Shown here piece by piece: positions 53,797-61,925 of a DNA stretch of 64,000 bases. The notes below the pieces were generated by a model. It was not told where the DNA came from. It saw nothing but the letters and a program-made list of their open reading frames with translations, and did not search any database. Where the stretch lies: assembly GCA_963761905.1 (NCBI GenBank), contig CAVXIQ010000005.1:372001-436000 (forward strand), read 5' to 3'. The position numbers were made by a program, and so were the translations under genes. Each line of letters opens with the position of its first letter. Within the stretch, counting starts at the first letter, position 1. This stretch comes from Gaiellasilicea sp963761905. Its GTDB lineage: Bacteria; Actinomycetota; Thermoleophilia; Gaiellales; Gaiellaceae.

Positions 53797-55350
53797 TCAG
53801 TCTCCGAGCGGGTTGAGCAGCGCTTTCTTGCCCTCGAAGGCGAAGAGCAGGAGGTCGACCATCCGGAACGTCTGGTTGTTCGGTCCCAGAGACGGCTTGA
53901 AGGACGGGTCTCGCACGATCGAGTGCTGGCTCCCCTCCATCGCGCGATGGAATGTCTCCGCGACGATCCGCGCGCCGACGCCCTTGAGCTTGCCCGCGTT
54001 GAGCTCGGCCTCGCGCAGGAGGTAGAACCAGAGCGGTGTGTTCTTGAGAAAGGCGTCGCGCTGGGCTGCGCTGAGCCCGCTCAGGTCGGCGCCGTTCGAA
54101 CCGTCCCGGATCTGCACGTTCGTCAGCTTCGTCAGCGTCACGCCCTTCGCCTTGAGGAAGGTGACCATCTGCTGGCCTGTCGCGAGCCGCACCATCTTGG
54201 CCCGCGTCAGGTTGCGGAAGGCCAGGTTTGCCTCGGCGGGCGCGAAGCCGGGCAGCTGGTCGAGCGGGTTGACGAGGGTCGTGTCGATCCGCATCGCCCG
54301 GTTGAACTTGCCGGCGGGCACGGCGAGATCGGGCCGGCCGGCCTCCTTGAAGTCGTAGAGCCGGCGGAAGTCGGCGATCCAGTTGCTCGGCAGCCTCGGC
54401 CCGCCGAGGAAGTCGCCGCTGTGCCCCGAGAACGCGAACAAGAGGTCGAGCGAGCCGCCGCCGTTGTCGAAGACCCGGTTCCAGTTGTACGACGACCTGA
54501 TCATCGCGTGCCCGAGCCTGAACGCCGCGACGGAGAACTCGATCGGCATCGTCGGCACCGTGGCCGGCGAGACGCCGACCTCGAACGCTTTGCGGCCCTG
54601 ACTGAAGACATTGCTGACGACTCCGGGAGCGCAGATCCGCGGGAGGTAGTCCGTCCTGAGCAGCCACTGGTAGTGCTTGACGACCTTCTCCCGCGCCTTC
54701 GCGAAGCGCTGAGCTGCCGGAACCGAAGCGGGCAGCGTGTCGACCACCCGATTGTGGAAGCGGATGAAAGCGAGGTGCGTCTGGGCGACGGCCAGGTTCT
54801 CGTCGTTCCTCGGGTCCGGGATGATCGCCTTCCGCTTCGCCGCGGCCGTCGCGCCGGCGCCACGGGGGAGGTCGAAGCCCGGGTTGGCCGGGATTCCGCC
54901 GACCGCGTCCGCTTTCCCGACCTTCAGATGGAGTCCGTCGGCCTCGTAGAACTTGGCCGACGCGGGATCCGACGGTCCGGCGCCGTAGAGCGAGTCGAGG
55001 TCGAGGCTCGGCGACCGCGCCTGCAGGAGCTGGATCGGCGAGACGTTCTCGCCCAGCATCACGTTCGTCTTGTCGAAGCTCAGGTCGTGGTCGACGAACT
55101 GGCCGAGATACGTGTAGCCGGCCGGGATTCCCGAAGCACCGCCGCCCCCCGCGGTCATTGCGGAACCGATCTTCTTCCGGTTCGGATCGCCGAGCTGGCG
55201 GTTGACTCCATTCGGCCCCATCCGGGAGAACCGGAACGGCGCCGTCATCGCCTCGTCCGCGGCGGCGAGCGTGCGGTCGCGGCCGCCGACGCTCTCGCTC
55301 AGAAGACCCTCGCCGAGCACGAAATAGCTCTCAGACCCGTGGTGCTCCAT
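53797..55350 (-). CDS. Animal-type (PF03098-like) heme peroxidase
   Basis: 517 residues. Distal His88 with the calcium Asp89 in GQFVDHDLSFD, the catalytic Arg181 in DPRNDENLAV followed by THLAFIRFHN, and the proximal His281 in FSVAAFRLGHAMI match the peroxidase-cyclooxygenase superfamily. LDSLYGAG is also typical. No signal peptide is visible, so it is cytoplasmic or exported by another route. Second-to-last gene of a compact operon (spacings of 2-7 nt). GAGGAGGT precedes ATG 55350. It would use peroxide to oxidise halides, phenols or lipids; the substrate is unknown. Confidence 0.92.
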   Translation of the reverse strand: MEHHGSESYFVLGEGLLSESVGGRDRTLAAADEAMTAPFRFSRMGPNGVNRQLGDPNRKKIGSAMTAGGGGASGIPAGYTYLGQFVDHDLSFDKTNVMLGENVSPIQLLQARSPSLDLDSLYGAGPSDPASAKFYEADGLHLKVGKADAVGGIPANPGFDLPRGAGATAAAKRKAIIPDPRNDENLAVAQTHLAFIRFHNRVVDTLPASVPAAQRFAKAREKVVKHYQWLLRTDYLPRICAPGVVSNVFSQGRKAFEVGVSPATVPTMPIEFSVAAFRLGHAMIRSSYNWNRVFDNGGGSLDLLFAFSGHSGDFLGGPRLPSNWIADFRRLYDFKEAGRPDLAVPAGKFNRAMRIDTTLVNPLDQLPGFAPAEANLAFRNLTRAKMVRLATGQQMVTFLKAKGVTLTKLTNVQIRDGSNGADLSGLSAAQRDAFLKNTPLWFYLLREAELNAGKLKGVGARIVAETFHRAMEGSQHSIVRDPSFKPSLGPNNQTFRMVDLLLFAFEGKKALLNPLGD

Positions 55351-55352
55351 CG

Positions 55353-56030
55353 TTACCTCCTCAACTCTCGCGGTTCGATCGCGCGGTCGAACCGGATCGA
55401 GACTTCATGGAGGTCCTTGCGCACCTCCGGTGGGCTGTCGGCGCTCGGGACGACGAAGCCGGTCGAGGTGCCGACCTTCCCGAACGCGACCTGCAGCTTG
55501 ATCTCACCTTCGCGGACGGCCATCCCGGACAGGTTCGTGCCGAGCTCGCCGACGAAGCCGTCGATCAGGCGCGCGACGTCCTTTGCCGGCAGGATCGGGG
55601 TCTTCGCCTCCGTCTTGAGCTGCGCGTCGGCGAGCTTGAGCCGCTCGGCGACCTGATCCCGCTCGGACTCCGCCTTCGCGAGCGACTCCGTGAGCCGCGA
55701 CGTCTCCGAGCGCACCTCGTCGAGCGATTTCGCCGACGCGTCGAGCTCTTCCCGGAGCTTCTCCGCAGCCGTTCGCAGCTGCTCGCCGTCCGCCGCTCTC
55801 TCCTCGAGCTGCGTCGCGAGCCTCGCATTCTCCTCGAGCAGCGCGGTTAGGCGGTTGTCGGTGTCGCTCACGGCGCGCTCGGCCGAGCGGGCCGCCCGCT
55901 CGGCAGCGGTCGCCCGCGCTCGCAGCTCGCGCCGCTCGGCGGTGAACGAGCGCTTCTCGCCCTGGGCCTTCTCGAGCCGCTCCTCCAAGGTCGTCAGGCG
56001 ACGAAGATCCTGGGCGCTCACCTCGGCCAT
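55353..56030 (-). CDS. Coiled-coil protein of the peroxidase operon
   Basis: 225 residues. Residues about 5-140 form an unbroken charged coiled coil (no Pro, almost no Gly). The C-terminal domain reads PAKDVARLIDGFVGELG then MAVREGEIKLQVAFGKVG and VRKDLHEVSIRFDR, strand-rich. The GEIKLQVAF segment resembles AELELKAAV in the neighbouring 56035-56523 product. The stop lies 2 nt before the peroxidase ATG. No family recognised. The coiled coil suggests a scaffold or oligomerisation role. Confidence 0.78.
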   Translation of the reverse strand: MAEVSAQDLRRLTTLEERLEKAQGEKRSFTAERRELRARATAAERAARSAERAVSDTDNRLTALLEENARLATQLEERAADGEQLRTAAEKLREELDASAKSLDEVRSETSRLTESLAKAESERDQVAERLKLADAQLKTEAKTPILPAKDVARLIDGFVGELGTNLSGMAVREGEIKLQVAFGKVGTSTGFVVPSADSPPEVRKDLHEVSIRFDRAIEPRELRR

Positions 56031-56034
56031 TCGA

Positions 56035-56523
56035 TCATCCCTTCTGATCGGGGACGACGACCTGGCGCACGACCCGCTCCTCGGCGTCCTTCGCCGTCAC
56101 GAGCCAGCGCTGCTGGCTTGCCACGTATGACGCCTCGTAGGCGAGGCCGCCCATGATCCGGTCCAGCCGGGCGACATCGTCACGCCCTCGGACACCGTCG
56201 ATCACCTTGTCGGGCGTCTGCGTGGGCTGCTGCGAGGCCGGGACGAGCGTGTCGGCGCCGACAGCGACGTACTGGACGCGGACGGTCGAGAGCATCCCCG
56301 GCGTGATCGCCCCCGAGCGCATGTCCTGCGTCGAGATCGTCTCGAGCGCGACGGCCCCGTCCGCGCGCCGGACGACGGCTGCCTTGAGCTCGAGCTCGGC
56401 CTCCGAGATCGCGACCGCCGGCGGGAGGTCGACGAGGTCGCCCGTGAGCGAGCCCTGGGCGTCGACGAGCGACCGCCCCGCCGCCTCGAGAAAGCCGCCG
56501 AGATCCGCGTTCGCCTCGGCCAT
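56035..56523 (-). CDS. Small protein of the peroxidase operon, related to its two upstream neighbours
   Basis: 162 residues. The N-terminal helix SLVDAQGSLTGDLVDLPP corresponds to GIADAQTSLD...VNVIP in the next gene upstream, then come SEAELELKAAVVRR and a strand-rich middle (STVRVQYVAVGAD). The C-terminal region (about 115-160, YEASYVASQQRWLVTAKDAEERVV) is of mixed type. No signal peptide. Gap of 4 nt to the downstream gene and 3 nt from the upstream one. Family unknown to me. Confidence 0.75.
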   Translation of the reverse strand: MAEANADLGGFLEAAGRSLVDAQGSLTGDLVDLPPAVAISEAELELKAAVVRRADGAVALETISTQDMRSGAITPGMLSTVRVQYVAVGADTLVPASQQPTQTPDKVIDGVRGRDDVARLDRIMGGLAYEASYVASQQRWLVTAKDAEERVVRQVVVPDQKG

Positions 56524-56526
56524 CGC

Positions 56527-57084
56527 CTACGTCTCCACCGGGGTCGTCGTCGTCCGGACCGGCTCGAGGCGAAGCGGCATCGGCACCGGCACGAGCGTCG
56601 CCGTCAGCTTCGAGTGGACGGCGACGTCGCGGTTGAGCTTCCGCTCGGTGCGAACATCGGCCGTGCCGGCGAAGAGGCCGTAGCTGCGCTTCCCGTCCTC
56701 ACGCACCTGCTCGCTCTCGACGACCTTGATGTCCATCACGACCTCCACCGTCGCCTGGCTGAACTGGTAGAAGGTCGGCGTCACGCCGAGGCTGAGGAGC
56801 GAGACCGCCTGCGGCTCGGCCTGCTCGAACGTGATCTTGCCGTCGGCGTCGATCGTCTCGATCACCTGCGGGATCACGTTGACCGTCGTTCCCGCCAGCT
56901 CCTCGACGAGGTCGGCGGAGGCCCGGTCGAGGCTCGTCTGCGCGTCGGCGATCCCCTCCGCCAGCATCCGGACGAGATCGCCGAAGCTGACGGACGGGGA
57001 CTCGCGAACCGGCACCTCGGGCGCCACGATCGCCTCGCGGAACGACCGGAGCGGCAGGAGCGCGGCTCTCGGGATCGGAGCCAC
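56527..57084 (-). CDS. Small beta-rich protein of the peroxidase operon, paralogue of 57088-57618
   Basis: 185 residues. LAEGIADAQTSLDRASADLVEELA is an amphipathic helix; VNVIPQVIETIDADGKITFE, then TPTFYQFSQATVEVVMDIKV, are strands shared with the upstream paralogue (VIPAFTQTI, NPTFYQFAEASIEVTMDIK). The N-terminus (about 1-30) is an extra Pro/Arg-rich arm. Duplicated small proteins with an arm and a beta core are often structural, but I know of no described family. Confidence 0.78.
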   Translation of the reverse strand: MAPIPRAALLPLRSFREAIVAPEVPVRESPSVSFGDLVRMLAEGIADAQTSLDRASADLVEELAGTTVNVIPQVIETIDADGKITFEQAEPQAVSLLSLGVTPTFYQFSQATVEVVMDIKVVESEQVREDGKRSYGLFAGTADVRTERKLNRDVAVHSKLTATLVPVPMPLRLEPVRTTTTPVET

Positions 57085-57087
57085 GGC

Positions 57088-57618
57088 CTACGGGACCGGC
57101 GGTGCCGCGGGGACGCGGTTGTCGATGACCGTGATCTCGGGGAAGATCCGCGGCGGCGGCGGCACCGGCACCATCTTCGTGAAGAGCCGGCTCGTCCCGC
57201 GAACCTCCTTCTGGAACTTCCGGTTGTGCGAGACGTCGACGCGCACCGAGGCGCTCCAGCACGCGAAGCCGACGCTTGCCTTGGCGCTGACCTTGATGTT
57301 CGTCTCCGAGGACGTCGTCGTCTTGATGTCCATCGTGACCTCGATCGAGGCCTCGGCGAACTGGTAGAAGGTCGGGTTGAGGCCGACCTGGATCAGCGAC
57401 ATCTCGACCGGGCTCGATGCCTCGAAGGTGATCGTCCCGTTCGCGGCGATCGTCTGCGTGAACGCCGGGATCACCTCGATGGTCGTGTCGGCGAGGATCT
57501 GCGCGGTCTCGACCGAGTTCTCGTCGAGCGCGCGCTGCGCCTCTGCGATCCCGAGCGCGAGCTTCGTGACCATGTCGGGCAGCGGTACGTCGAGTAGCTC
57601 CTGTCCTACGCTTGCCAT
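57088..57618 (-). CDS. Small beta-rich protein of the peroxidase operon, paralogue of 56527-57084
   Basis: 176 residues. LALGIAEAQRALDENSVETAQILA, IEVIPAFTQTIAANGTITFE and NPTFYQFAEASIEVTMDIK match the next gene nearly block by block. It lacks the N-terminal arm but has a proline-rich tail (VPVPPPPRIFPE ... VPAAPPVP). GGAGGCAAGG precedes ATG 57618. No signal peptide. Function unknown. Confidence 0.78.
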   Translation of the reverse strand: MASVGQELLDVPLPDMVTKLALGIAEAQRALDENSVETAQILADTTIEVIPAFTQTIAANGTITFEASSPVEMSLIQVGLNPTFYQFAEASIEVTMDIKTTTSSETNIKVSAKASVGFACWSASVRVDVSHNRKFQKEVRGTSRLFTKMVPVPPPPRIFPEITVIDNRVPAAPPVP

Positions 57619-57657
57619 TCCTTGCCTCCTCCGCCGCAGGTTCGTCGGTCTTCCAGG

Positions 57658-58002
57658 TCAGGTCTCCTGCGGTGCAGCGTCGAGCCCGATCAGCTTCGCG
57701 AAGCTGCCGAAGCGGGCGGCGTCGATCGAGACAGGGCCGGCGAGCGCGACGGCAGGATGCCGGCTCAGGCCCGAGTAGGCGTCGAGCGGGACGACTGCGA
57801 GCACCCGGCGGGGGTCGGGTAGGCGCGTCACGACCTGTCCGCCGGCGGCACGCACGGCTGGATCGGGTGGCCCGCCGCGGCCGAGCACGAAGAAGAGCGA
57901 GCGGCCTTCCATGCCCACCGAGACCTCGGCCCCGAACGCCCTCGCCGTGTCTGACGACCCGGCGGCCGGACTGCCGCAGTAACGATCCGTTTCACCCGTC
58001 AC
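57658..58002 (-). CDS. Small protein, possible inhibitor-I9-like fold
   Basis: 114 residues. GTG 58002 is preceded by GGAGGGGAG. RSLFFVLGRG...AVRAAGGQVVTRLPDPRRVLAVV ... LSRHPAVALAGPVSID (about 35-90) follows the order of subtilisin-propeptide/inhibitor I9 domains (VRAAGG.V..., LS.HPAV). No protease follows it. It may be the first gene of the peroxidase operon, 39 nt upstream of the next start. Fold assignment is tentative. Confidence 0.6.
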   Translation of the reverse strand: MTGETDRYCGSPAAGSSDTARAFGAEVSVGMEGRSLFFVLGRGGPPDPAVRAAGGQVVTRLPDPRRVLAVVPLDAYSGLSRHPAVALAGPVSIDAARFGSFAKLIGLDAAPQET

Positions 58003-58054
58003 GGAACTCCCCTCCGTTACTTGCGGCCACCCTCTCGTACCGCGGCGACCGCTG

Positions 58055-58864
58055 TCAAGGCTCGACGCGCGTAATCCGGCGGTAGCCCTTCGGCGTGCGG
58101 ACGAAGACCTGCCAGGCATGGAAGGCGTAGAGCGACCGGGTGTCGCGTCGCATCACCCGGGAGTAGGCGAGCACGGCGTCGACGTAGAGCGTCGAGTGGT
58201 TGTAGGCGTAGAGGGCACGGCGAATGTCGCCGGGCGCGCCCGAGGCGCGGAGCAGGTTGGCCGCGCCGAGAATCGCGTCGCGTGGATCGTCGACGTCGCC
58301 GCCGAGGCCGTACGCGCGCCACGTCGCGGGAAGGAACTGCATCGGGCCCTGCGCGCCGGCGGTGCTGCGCGAGCGCACCTTGCCGAAGGCGGTCTCGACG
58401 AAGTTGACGGCGGCGAGCACGTGCCACGGCACGCCGAACCGGCGCTCGGCCTCGCGGTAGTGGGCGAGCAGACGATCGGCGGGCACGGCCGGACCGGTGC
58501 GGAAGGCCGAGAGCGGCAGCCGGGTCGGTGGCGTGAGCCGGACGAGCGAGCGTCTGGCGATGACGACGTCGCGGGCGTCGGCTCGGAGGCGAGCGGGAAG
58601 CCGGCTCACCACGGCGTTCCCGAACGCCGCCGGCGCGAGGCCGAGCGCCAGGTAGAGCCGCTGCTGGTAGAGCGCCCAGAGAAGAAGCTCGCGTGACGGT
58701 GTCGTCGATCTTGCTGCGCGGTGCTCGGCGATCGCGACGTCGAGCGCGTCGGTCGCCACGGCGAGACGATGCGCTGTGGCTGCCGCGCCGCTCGGCAGCT
58801 GTGCGTCGACGGGTGGCGGAGCGGGGGAGACCGCCAGCGCCGCGGCGAGGACGAGAGTCAGCAT
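58055..58864 (-). CDS. Secreted lytic transglycosylase (SLT fold)
   Basis: 269 residues with signal peptide (about 1-21). Peptidoglycan-cleaving domain at about 130-230: VPWHVLAAVNFVETAFGKV holds the catalytic Glu, then STAGAQGPMQFLPATW, GDVDDPRDAILGAANLL and YAYNHSTLYVDAVLAY, the standard SLT order. ATG 58864 is chosen at the signal peptide. It lies 13 nt after the lipoprotein gene on the same strand. Confidence 0.93.
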   Translation of the reverse strand: MLTLVLAAALAVSPAPPPVDAQLPSGAAATAHRLAVATDALDVAIAEHRAARSTTPSRELLLWALYQQRLYLALGLAPAAFGNAVVSRLPARLRADARDVVIARRSLVRLTPPTRLPLSAFRTGPAVPADRLLAHYREAERRFGVPWHVLAAVNFVETAFGKVRSRSTAGAQGPMQFLPATWRAYGLGGDVDDPRDAILGAANLLRASGAPGDIRRALYAYNHSTLYVDAVLAYSRVMRRDTRSLYAFHAWQVFVRTPKGYRRITRVEP

Positions 58865-58877
58865 GGGCCGCGGGAGA

Positions 58878-59315
58878 CTACGAGCCGGTGACGCAGGCGC
58901 GAGACGCGGCTTCGGCGTCGGCGTCCATTTCGAAGCTCGCCGACGATACGTCACTCCAGTCGCTGTGCTCCATGGCGACGTCGTTCACCGCGTAGAGCGG
59001 ATCGCCACCGCCGCTGCTCTCGGTCACCCAGGTGCCCACGTCGCCGTCCCCCTCGAGGCCGGTGCCGTCGATCTCAGCCGAGATGTAGTAGACGCCTCCC
59101 GCTTCGGACTCGACGAGATAGCCGCTCCGCGCGCGGCCATCCTCGACCAGCAGCTTGTTGCCGAGCGGCGTCATGATCGACGAGTCTGCGGCCACACATT
59201 CGTCACCCGCTGTCGCTTCCGTCGTCGTCGGGGCTGCGATCGGCTCCTCGTCGTCGCCTCCACAGCCCGCGAGAGCGAGCAGAACACCGGTCAGGATCGC
59301 CCAGCGCCGCAGCAC
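58878..59315 (-). CDS. Small lipoprotein, unknown function
   Basis: 145 residues. Lipobox LALAGC places the lipidated Cys at residue 18, followed by an acidic/Thr-rich linker. The remaining domain contains one Cys pair (ECVAAD ... RACVTGS) and GYLVESEAGGVYYISAEIDG, beta-rich. A minus-strand TACTGT (59327-59322) lies 6 nt before GTG 59315, so it is leaderless and probably drives the transglycosylase gene too. Confidence 0.8.
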   Translation of the reverse strand: MLRRWAILTGVLLALAGCGGDDEEPIAAPTTTEATAGDECVAADSSIMTPLGNKLLVEDGRARSGYLVESEAGGVYYISAEIDGTGLEGDGDVGTWVTESSGGGDPLYAVNDVAMEHSDWSDVSSASFEMDADAEAASRACVTGS

Positions 59316-59358
59316 GCCACAACAGTACGGCGTCTGGGCGCAAAGTCAAAGCCGCGGA

Positions 59359-60333
59359 TCAGCCGGCTGACTCGTACCTGCCTGACACGGACACGCCGGC
59401 CGTGGCCACGCGGTCGATCGGGATCGCGCCGACGCCGAGATTCGCCTGGAAGTAGGCGCGAACTCCGGGCGGGAGCGAGCTGGAGCCGAAGCCGAGTCCG
59501 CCGCCGAGGACGTTGCCGGCAGCGTCAAAGATCACCGTTGAGATCTGGGAGCTCGCGAGGAGCATCGTCGGATGGTCGTTCAGGATCTGGCCCTGGACGG
59601 CGCCCACGAAGCCGGGATCGTAAAGGGCCGCCAGCACCTGCACGTCGGCGGTCGCCGGCGCGCGCAGGCTGCGCTGGGCCTGGCTCCCGATCCGGGTTAC
59701 CACCTCGAGGCTCGAGACGGGCGTCCCGTCGGGAATCGAGCTCGAGCCACCGAGGAAGAACTGCGACTCGGCTCTGACACCAGTGAGGGTCTGGGTCTCC
59801 GTCTTGACGACGCGGTTCGTCGCGTCGATGAAATTGACGAGCACGGAGACTTCGAGCGCGTCCTTGTCGGGGGACGGATTGAAGAGCACGAGCCCGTAGC
59901 TCACGTCGCGGGAGGGAAAGCGGACACGCTGCGAGAAGCCGCGCTTCTGGATCACGATCCGGGCGGGCGCCGCCGGCGGGCCTGTGACCGCGAACGTTCG
60001 CGTAATCCGACCTGCACCTGCGCAGGAGATCGTCGCGCTCGCCATCCCGACTCGTGCCTTCGGCGGCACGCGCCAGCGCCACGACGCACGGCCGCCGCTG
60101 GCGGTGATGCCCGCAAGCTTCTGGGTCGCTCCGTCCGCATAGCGCAGCGAGCCGGCGCAGCGCGCGCTCGCGGGTCGCACGAAGATCGAGAGCGAGGCCG
60201 GTTGGCCGACGAACGCCTTCTGCGGGAGGAAGCCGAAGCGAAGGCTTCCGCCTACGTCGAGCGCCGCGCCGGCGCCGGCCGCTGCGCAGAGCGCGACGGC
60301 AGCTACGAGGGGCGCAATCCAGCGGGCTGGCAC
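59359..60333 (-). CDS. Secreted beta-rich protein, unknown function
   Basis: 324 residues. GTG 60333 is chosen because GGAGG lies 8-9 nt upstream and a signal peptide (WIAPLVAAVALCAAAGAGAA) begins at once; the longer frame to 60420 lacks both. The body has an Ig-like first half (FVGQPASLSIFVRP, with a Cys pair) and a second half with VSYGLVLFNPSPDKDALEVSVLVNFIDA, resembling FxLYD/DUF-type beta domains. No enzyme motif seen. Confidence 0.78.
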   Translation of the reverse strand: MPARWIAPLVAAVALCAAAGAGAALDVGGSLRFGFLPQKAFVGQPASLSIFVRPASARCAGSLRYADGATQKLAGITASGGRASWRWRVPPKARVGMASATISCAGAGRITRTFAVTGPPAAPARIVIQKRGFSQRVRFPSRDVSYGLVLFNPSPDKDALEVSVLVNFIDATNRVVKTETQTLTGVRAESQFFLGGSSSIPDGTPVSSLEVVTRIGSQAQRSLRAPATADVQVLAALYDPGFVGAVQGQILNDHPTMLLASSQISTVIFDAAGNVLGGGLGFGSSSLPPGVRAYFQANLGVGAIPIDRVATAGVSVSGRYESAG

Positions 60334-60481
60334 CGACTTGACCTCCGATGTAATACGGGCCGGAACATCGCCGGCCGCACGGCTACCTGCCTCGTCGGTG
60401 CGCGGATCGAGGTGGCGCATCCCTCGAACGGTGGTTCCGATGGATTCCTCTGCGTAGCGTCGATCCCCGTCCGGCCAAAGA

Positions 60482-60503
60482 GAAGGGGCCGAATGGCCCC
60501 TTC
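60482..60503 (-). terminator. Terminator downstream of the 21-residue microprotein
   Basis: On the minus strand: 9-bp stem GAAGGGGCC / GGCCCCTTC with loop ATTC, followed by a short TCTTT. Confidence 0.6.
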
Positions 60504-60529
60504 CAAACGCTCCTGGTGCGCCTCCGGCT

Positions 60530-60595
60530 CTAGAGGAGCCAGATGAGCAGCAGGATGATCACTACGAGAGTCAGAAGTCCGCCACCGATGTACAT
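60530..60595 (-). CDS. 21-residue hydrophobic microprotein
   Basis: ATG 60595, preceded by GGAGGG. It reads MYIGGGLLTLVVIILLLIWL plus a final Leu, then TAG. It is a single membrane helix with almost no polar residues. Peptides starting MYIGGG and continuing as Leu/Ile repeats are widespread in bacterial genomes and usually unannotated. It has its own ribosome site and terminator, which argues that it is a real gene. Confidence 0.7.
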   Translation of the reverse strand: MYIGGGLLTLVVIILLLIWLL

Positions 60596-60676
60596 GTCCA
60601 CCCTCCGTGGTTGCTTTCGGGACAACAACGAACGAGCCGGGAAAGCAGGTACGCCCTCGCTAGGATGGGCGCTCGC

Positions 60677-60747
60677 GGCGACGTGGCCGAGTGGTTAGGC
60701 AGAGGCCTGCAAAGCCTCGTACAGCGGTTCGAATCCGCTCGTCGCCT
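60677..60747 (+). tRNA. tRNA-Cys (GCA)
   Basis: 71 nt. Acceptor GGCGACG/CGTCGCC, anticodon arm GAGGC-CTGCAAA-GCCTC with anticodon GCA, T-arm GCGGTTCGAATCCGC. CCA is not encoded. Confidence 0.96.
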
Positions 60748-60830
60748 CTTCGGCCGACGCCCACGCGGGTCGAGCTCGAAGCTGTGGCGCGTCCCGAGAG
60801 CAGCCATTCCCGGGACGCGCCTTCGCCTCG

Positions 60831-61706
60831 TCAGACCTTCGTCGAGTCGTCGATCTCGCCGCGCCAGGCCCCGTCCTCGGTGCCGCGGCTCTCGATCAGC
60901 TCCTTGAAGCGCTGCAGGTCGCCGCGGACGCGCCGAGCATCGAGCCCGGCGGCCGAGCCGACCTTCTGCAGGACGCCTTCCGGGGTGTAGGTCATGGTCA
61001 GGCGGATCCGCGAGCGAGAGGAGTCGAGGGGCTCGAAGTTGACGCTCCCGCGGGTCTCCTTGCCGTCCTTCGTCTCCCAGACGATCCGCTCGTCGGGAAC
61101 CTGCTCGACGATCTTGGCCTCCCACTCGGCGCGCTGGCCGCCGATCGACGCGACCCAGCGCAGGGTCTCGTCGTCGAGCTGCTGCACCTCGTCCACGCCT
61201 TCCATGAAGAACGGGAACTCCTCGAACTGCGTCCACTGGTTGTAGGCGGTCGAGACCGGGACGTCGAGGTCGAGCTGCTCCTCGATCCTCATCTGGCCGC
61301 TCCGGGGCAGGCTGATCGTCCCCGCCAGCGACCCGGTTGCGTCTTTCGCTCCCCCGAGCTGCTGCCGGATCCAGGTGCGGCTCTGAGGCACCGCCACCGC
61401 CGCGACCGGAACCGCGAAGAACGCCGAGCGGACGAGCTTGCGGTTGCGGCGCTTGCGCAACCGCCGCTTGTTCGCGCGGTCGAGCTGAGTGGCCATCGCG
61501 GCCACCTGTGCGTGCAGCTCGCGGTTCAGCGCCAGCTGCCGGAATCTCCCGCGCGAGCGGGCCTGGCGTCGGGCCGCCAGCCCGTGGGACGCCGCCGCCA
61601 TCAGCCGGCCGCGCAGCTTCTTGTCCTCCATCACCTCTTCGGCCAACGGCGCGATCCCACCGATCGCGTCGGAAACGGCCGTGGTCGTTTTCTTCTGCCG
61701 GAACAT
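60831..61706 (-). CDS. SRPBCC (polyketide cyclase/START-like) protein with membrane segment
   Basis: 291 residues. The basic N-terminal half (about 30-95, many Arg/Lys) includes a short hydrophobic stretch (SAFFAVPVAAVAVP, about 94-107). The C-terminal domain has EEQLDLDVPVSTAYNQWTQFEEFPFFMEGVDEV and AEWEAKIVEQVPDERIVWET, the SRPBCC cyclase/dehydrase pattern. GAGGAGG precedes ATG 61706. The ligand is unknown; similar proteins often accompany stress-related membrane genes. Confidence 0.87.
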   Translation of the reverse strand: MFRQKKTTTAVSDAIGGIAPLAEEVMEDKKLRGRLMAAASHGLAARRQARSRGRFRQLALNRELHAQVAAMATQLDRANKRRLRKRRNRKLVRSAFFAVPVAAVAVPQSRTWIRQQLGGAKDATGSLAGTISLPRSGQMRIEEQLDLDVPVSTAYNQWTQFEEFPFFMEGVDEVQQLDDETLRWVASIGGQRAEWEAKIVEQVPDERIVWETKDGKETRGSVNFEPLDSSRSRIRLTMTYTPEGVLQKVGSAAGLDARRVRGDLQRFKELIESRGTEDGAWRGEIDDSTKV

Positions 61707-61841
61707 CTTCGACCTCCTCGAATTGCTTGCTTCTTCACCGTTCCAGTCGACGCCCCGGTCAAAACGTCGTCGTCGACGAGCTCCTGCTTCGAGCCGGCCG
61801 GCTGTCGTTTCGGTGCCGGATGCGGCGGGAATCTCGGCGAG

Positions 61842-61925
61842 ATGCGAGCGATGTTCGCTCTCTACTCGTTTCTGCTCGTGGGTGGCATCGTCCTGTTCGC
61901 GCTCGTGGGGCTCACGTCGGGATGA
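61842..61925 (+). CDS. 27-residue membrane microprotein, coupled to the DUF6766-like gene
   Basis: ATG 61842; reads MRAMFALYSFLLVGGIVLFA then LVGLTSG. One hydrophobic helix. Its stop overlaps the next start in ATGA (61922-61925), so it would be translationally coupled. No strong ribosome site is seen upstream. Confidence 0.6.
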   Translation: MRAMFALYSFLLVGGIVLFALVGLTSG

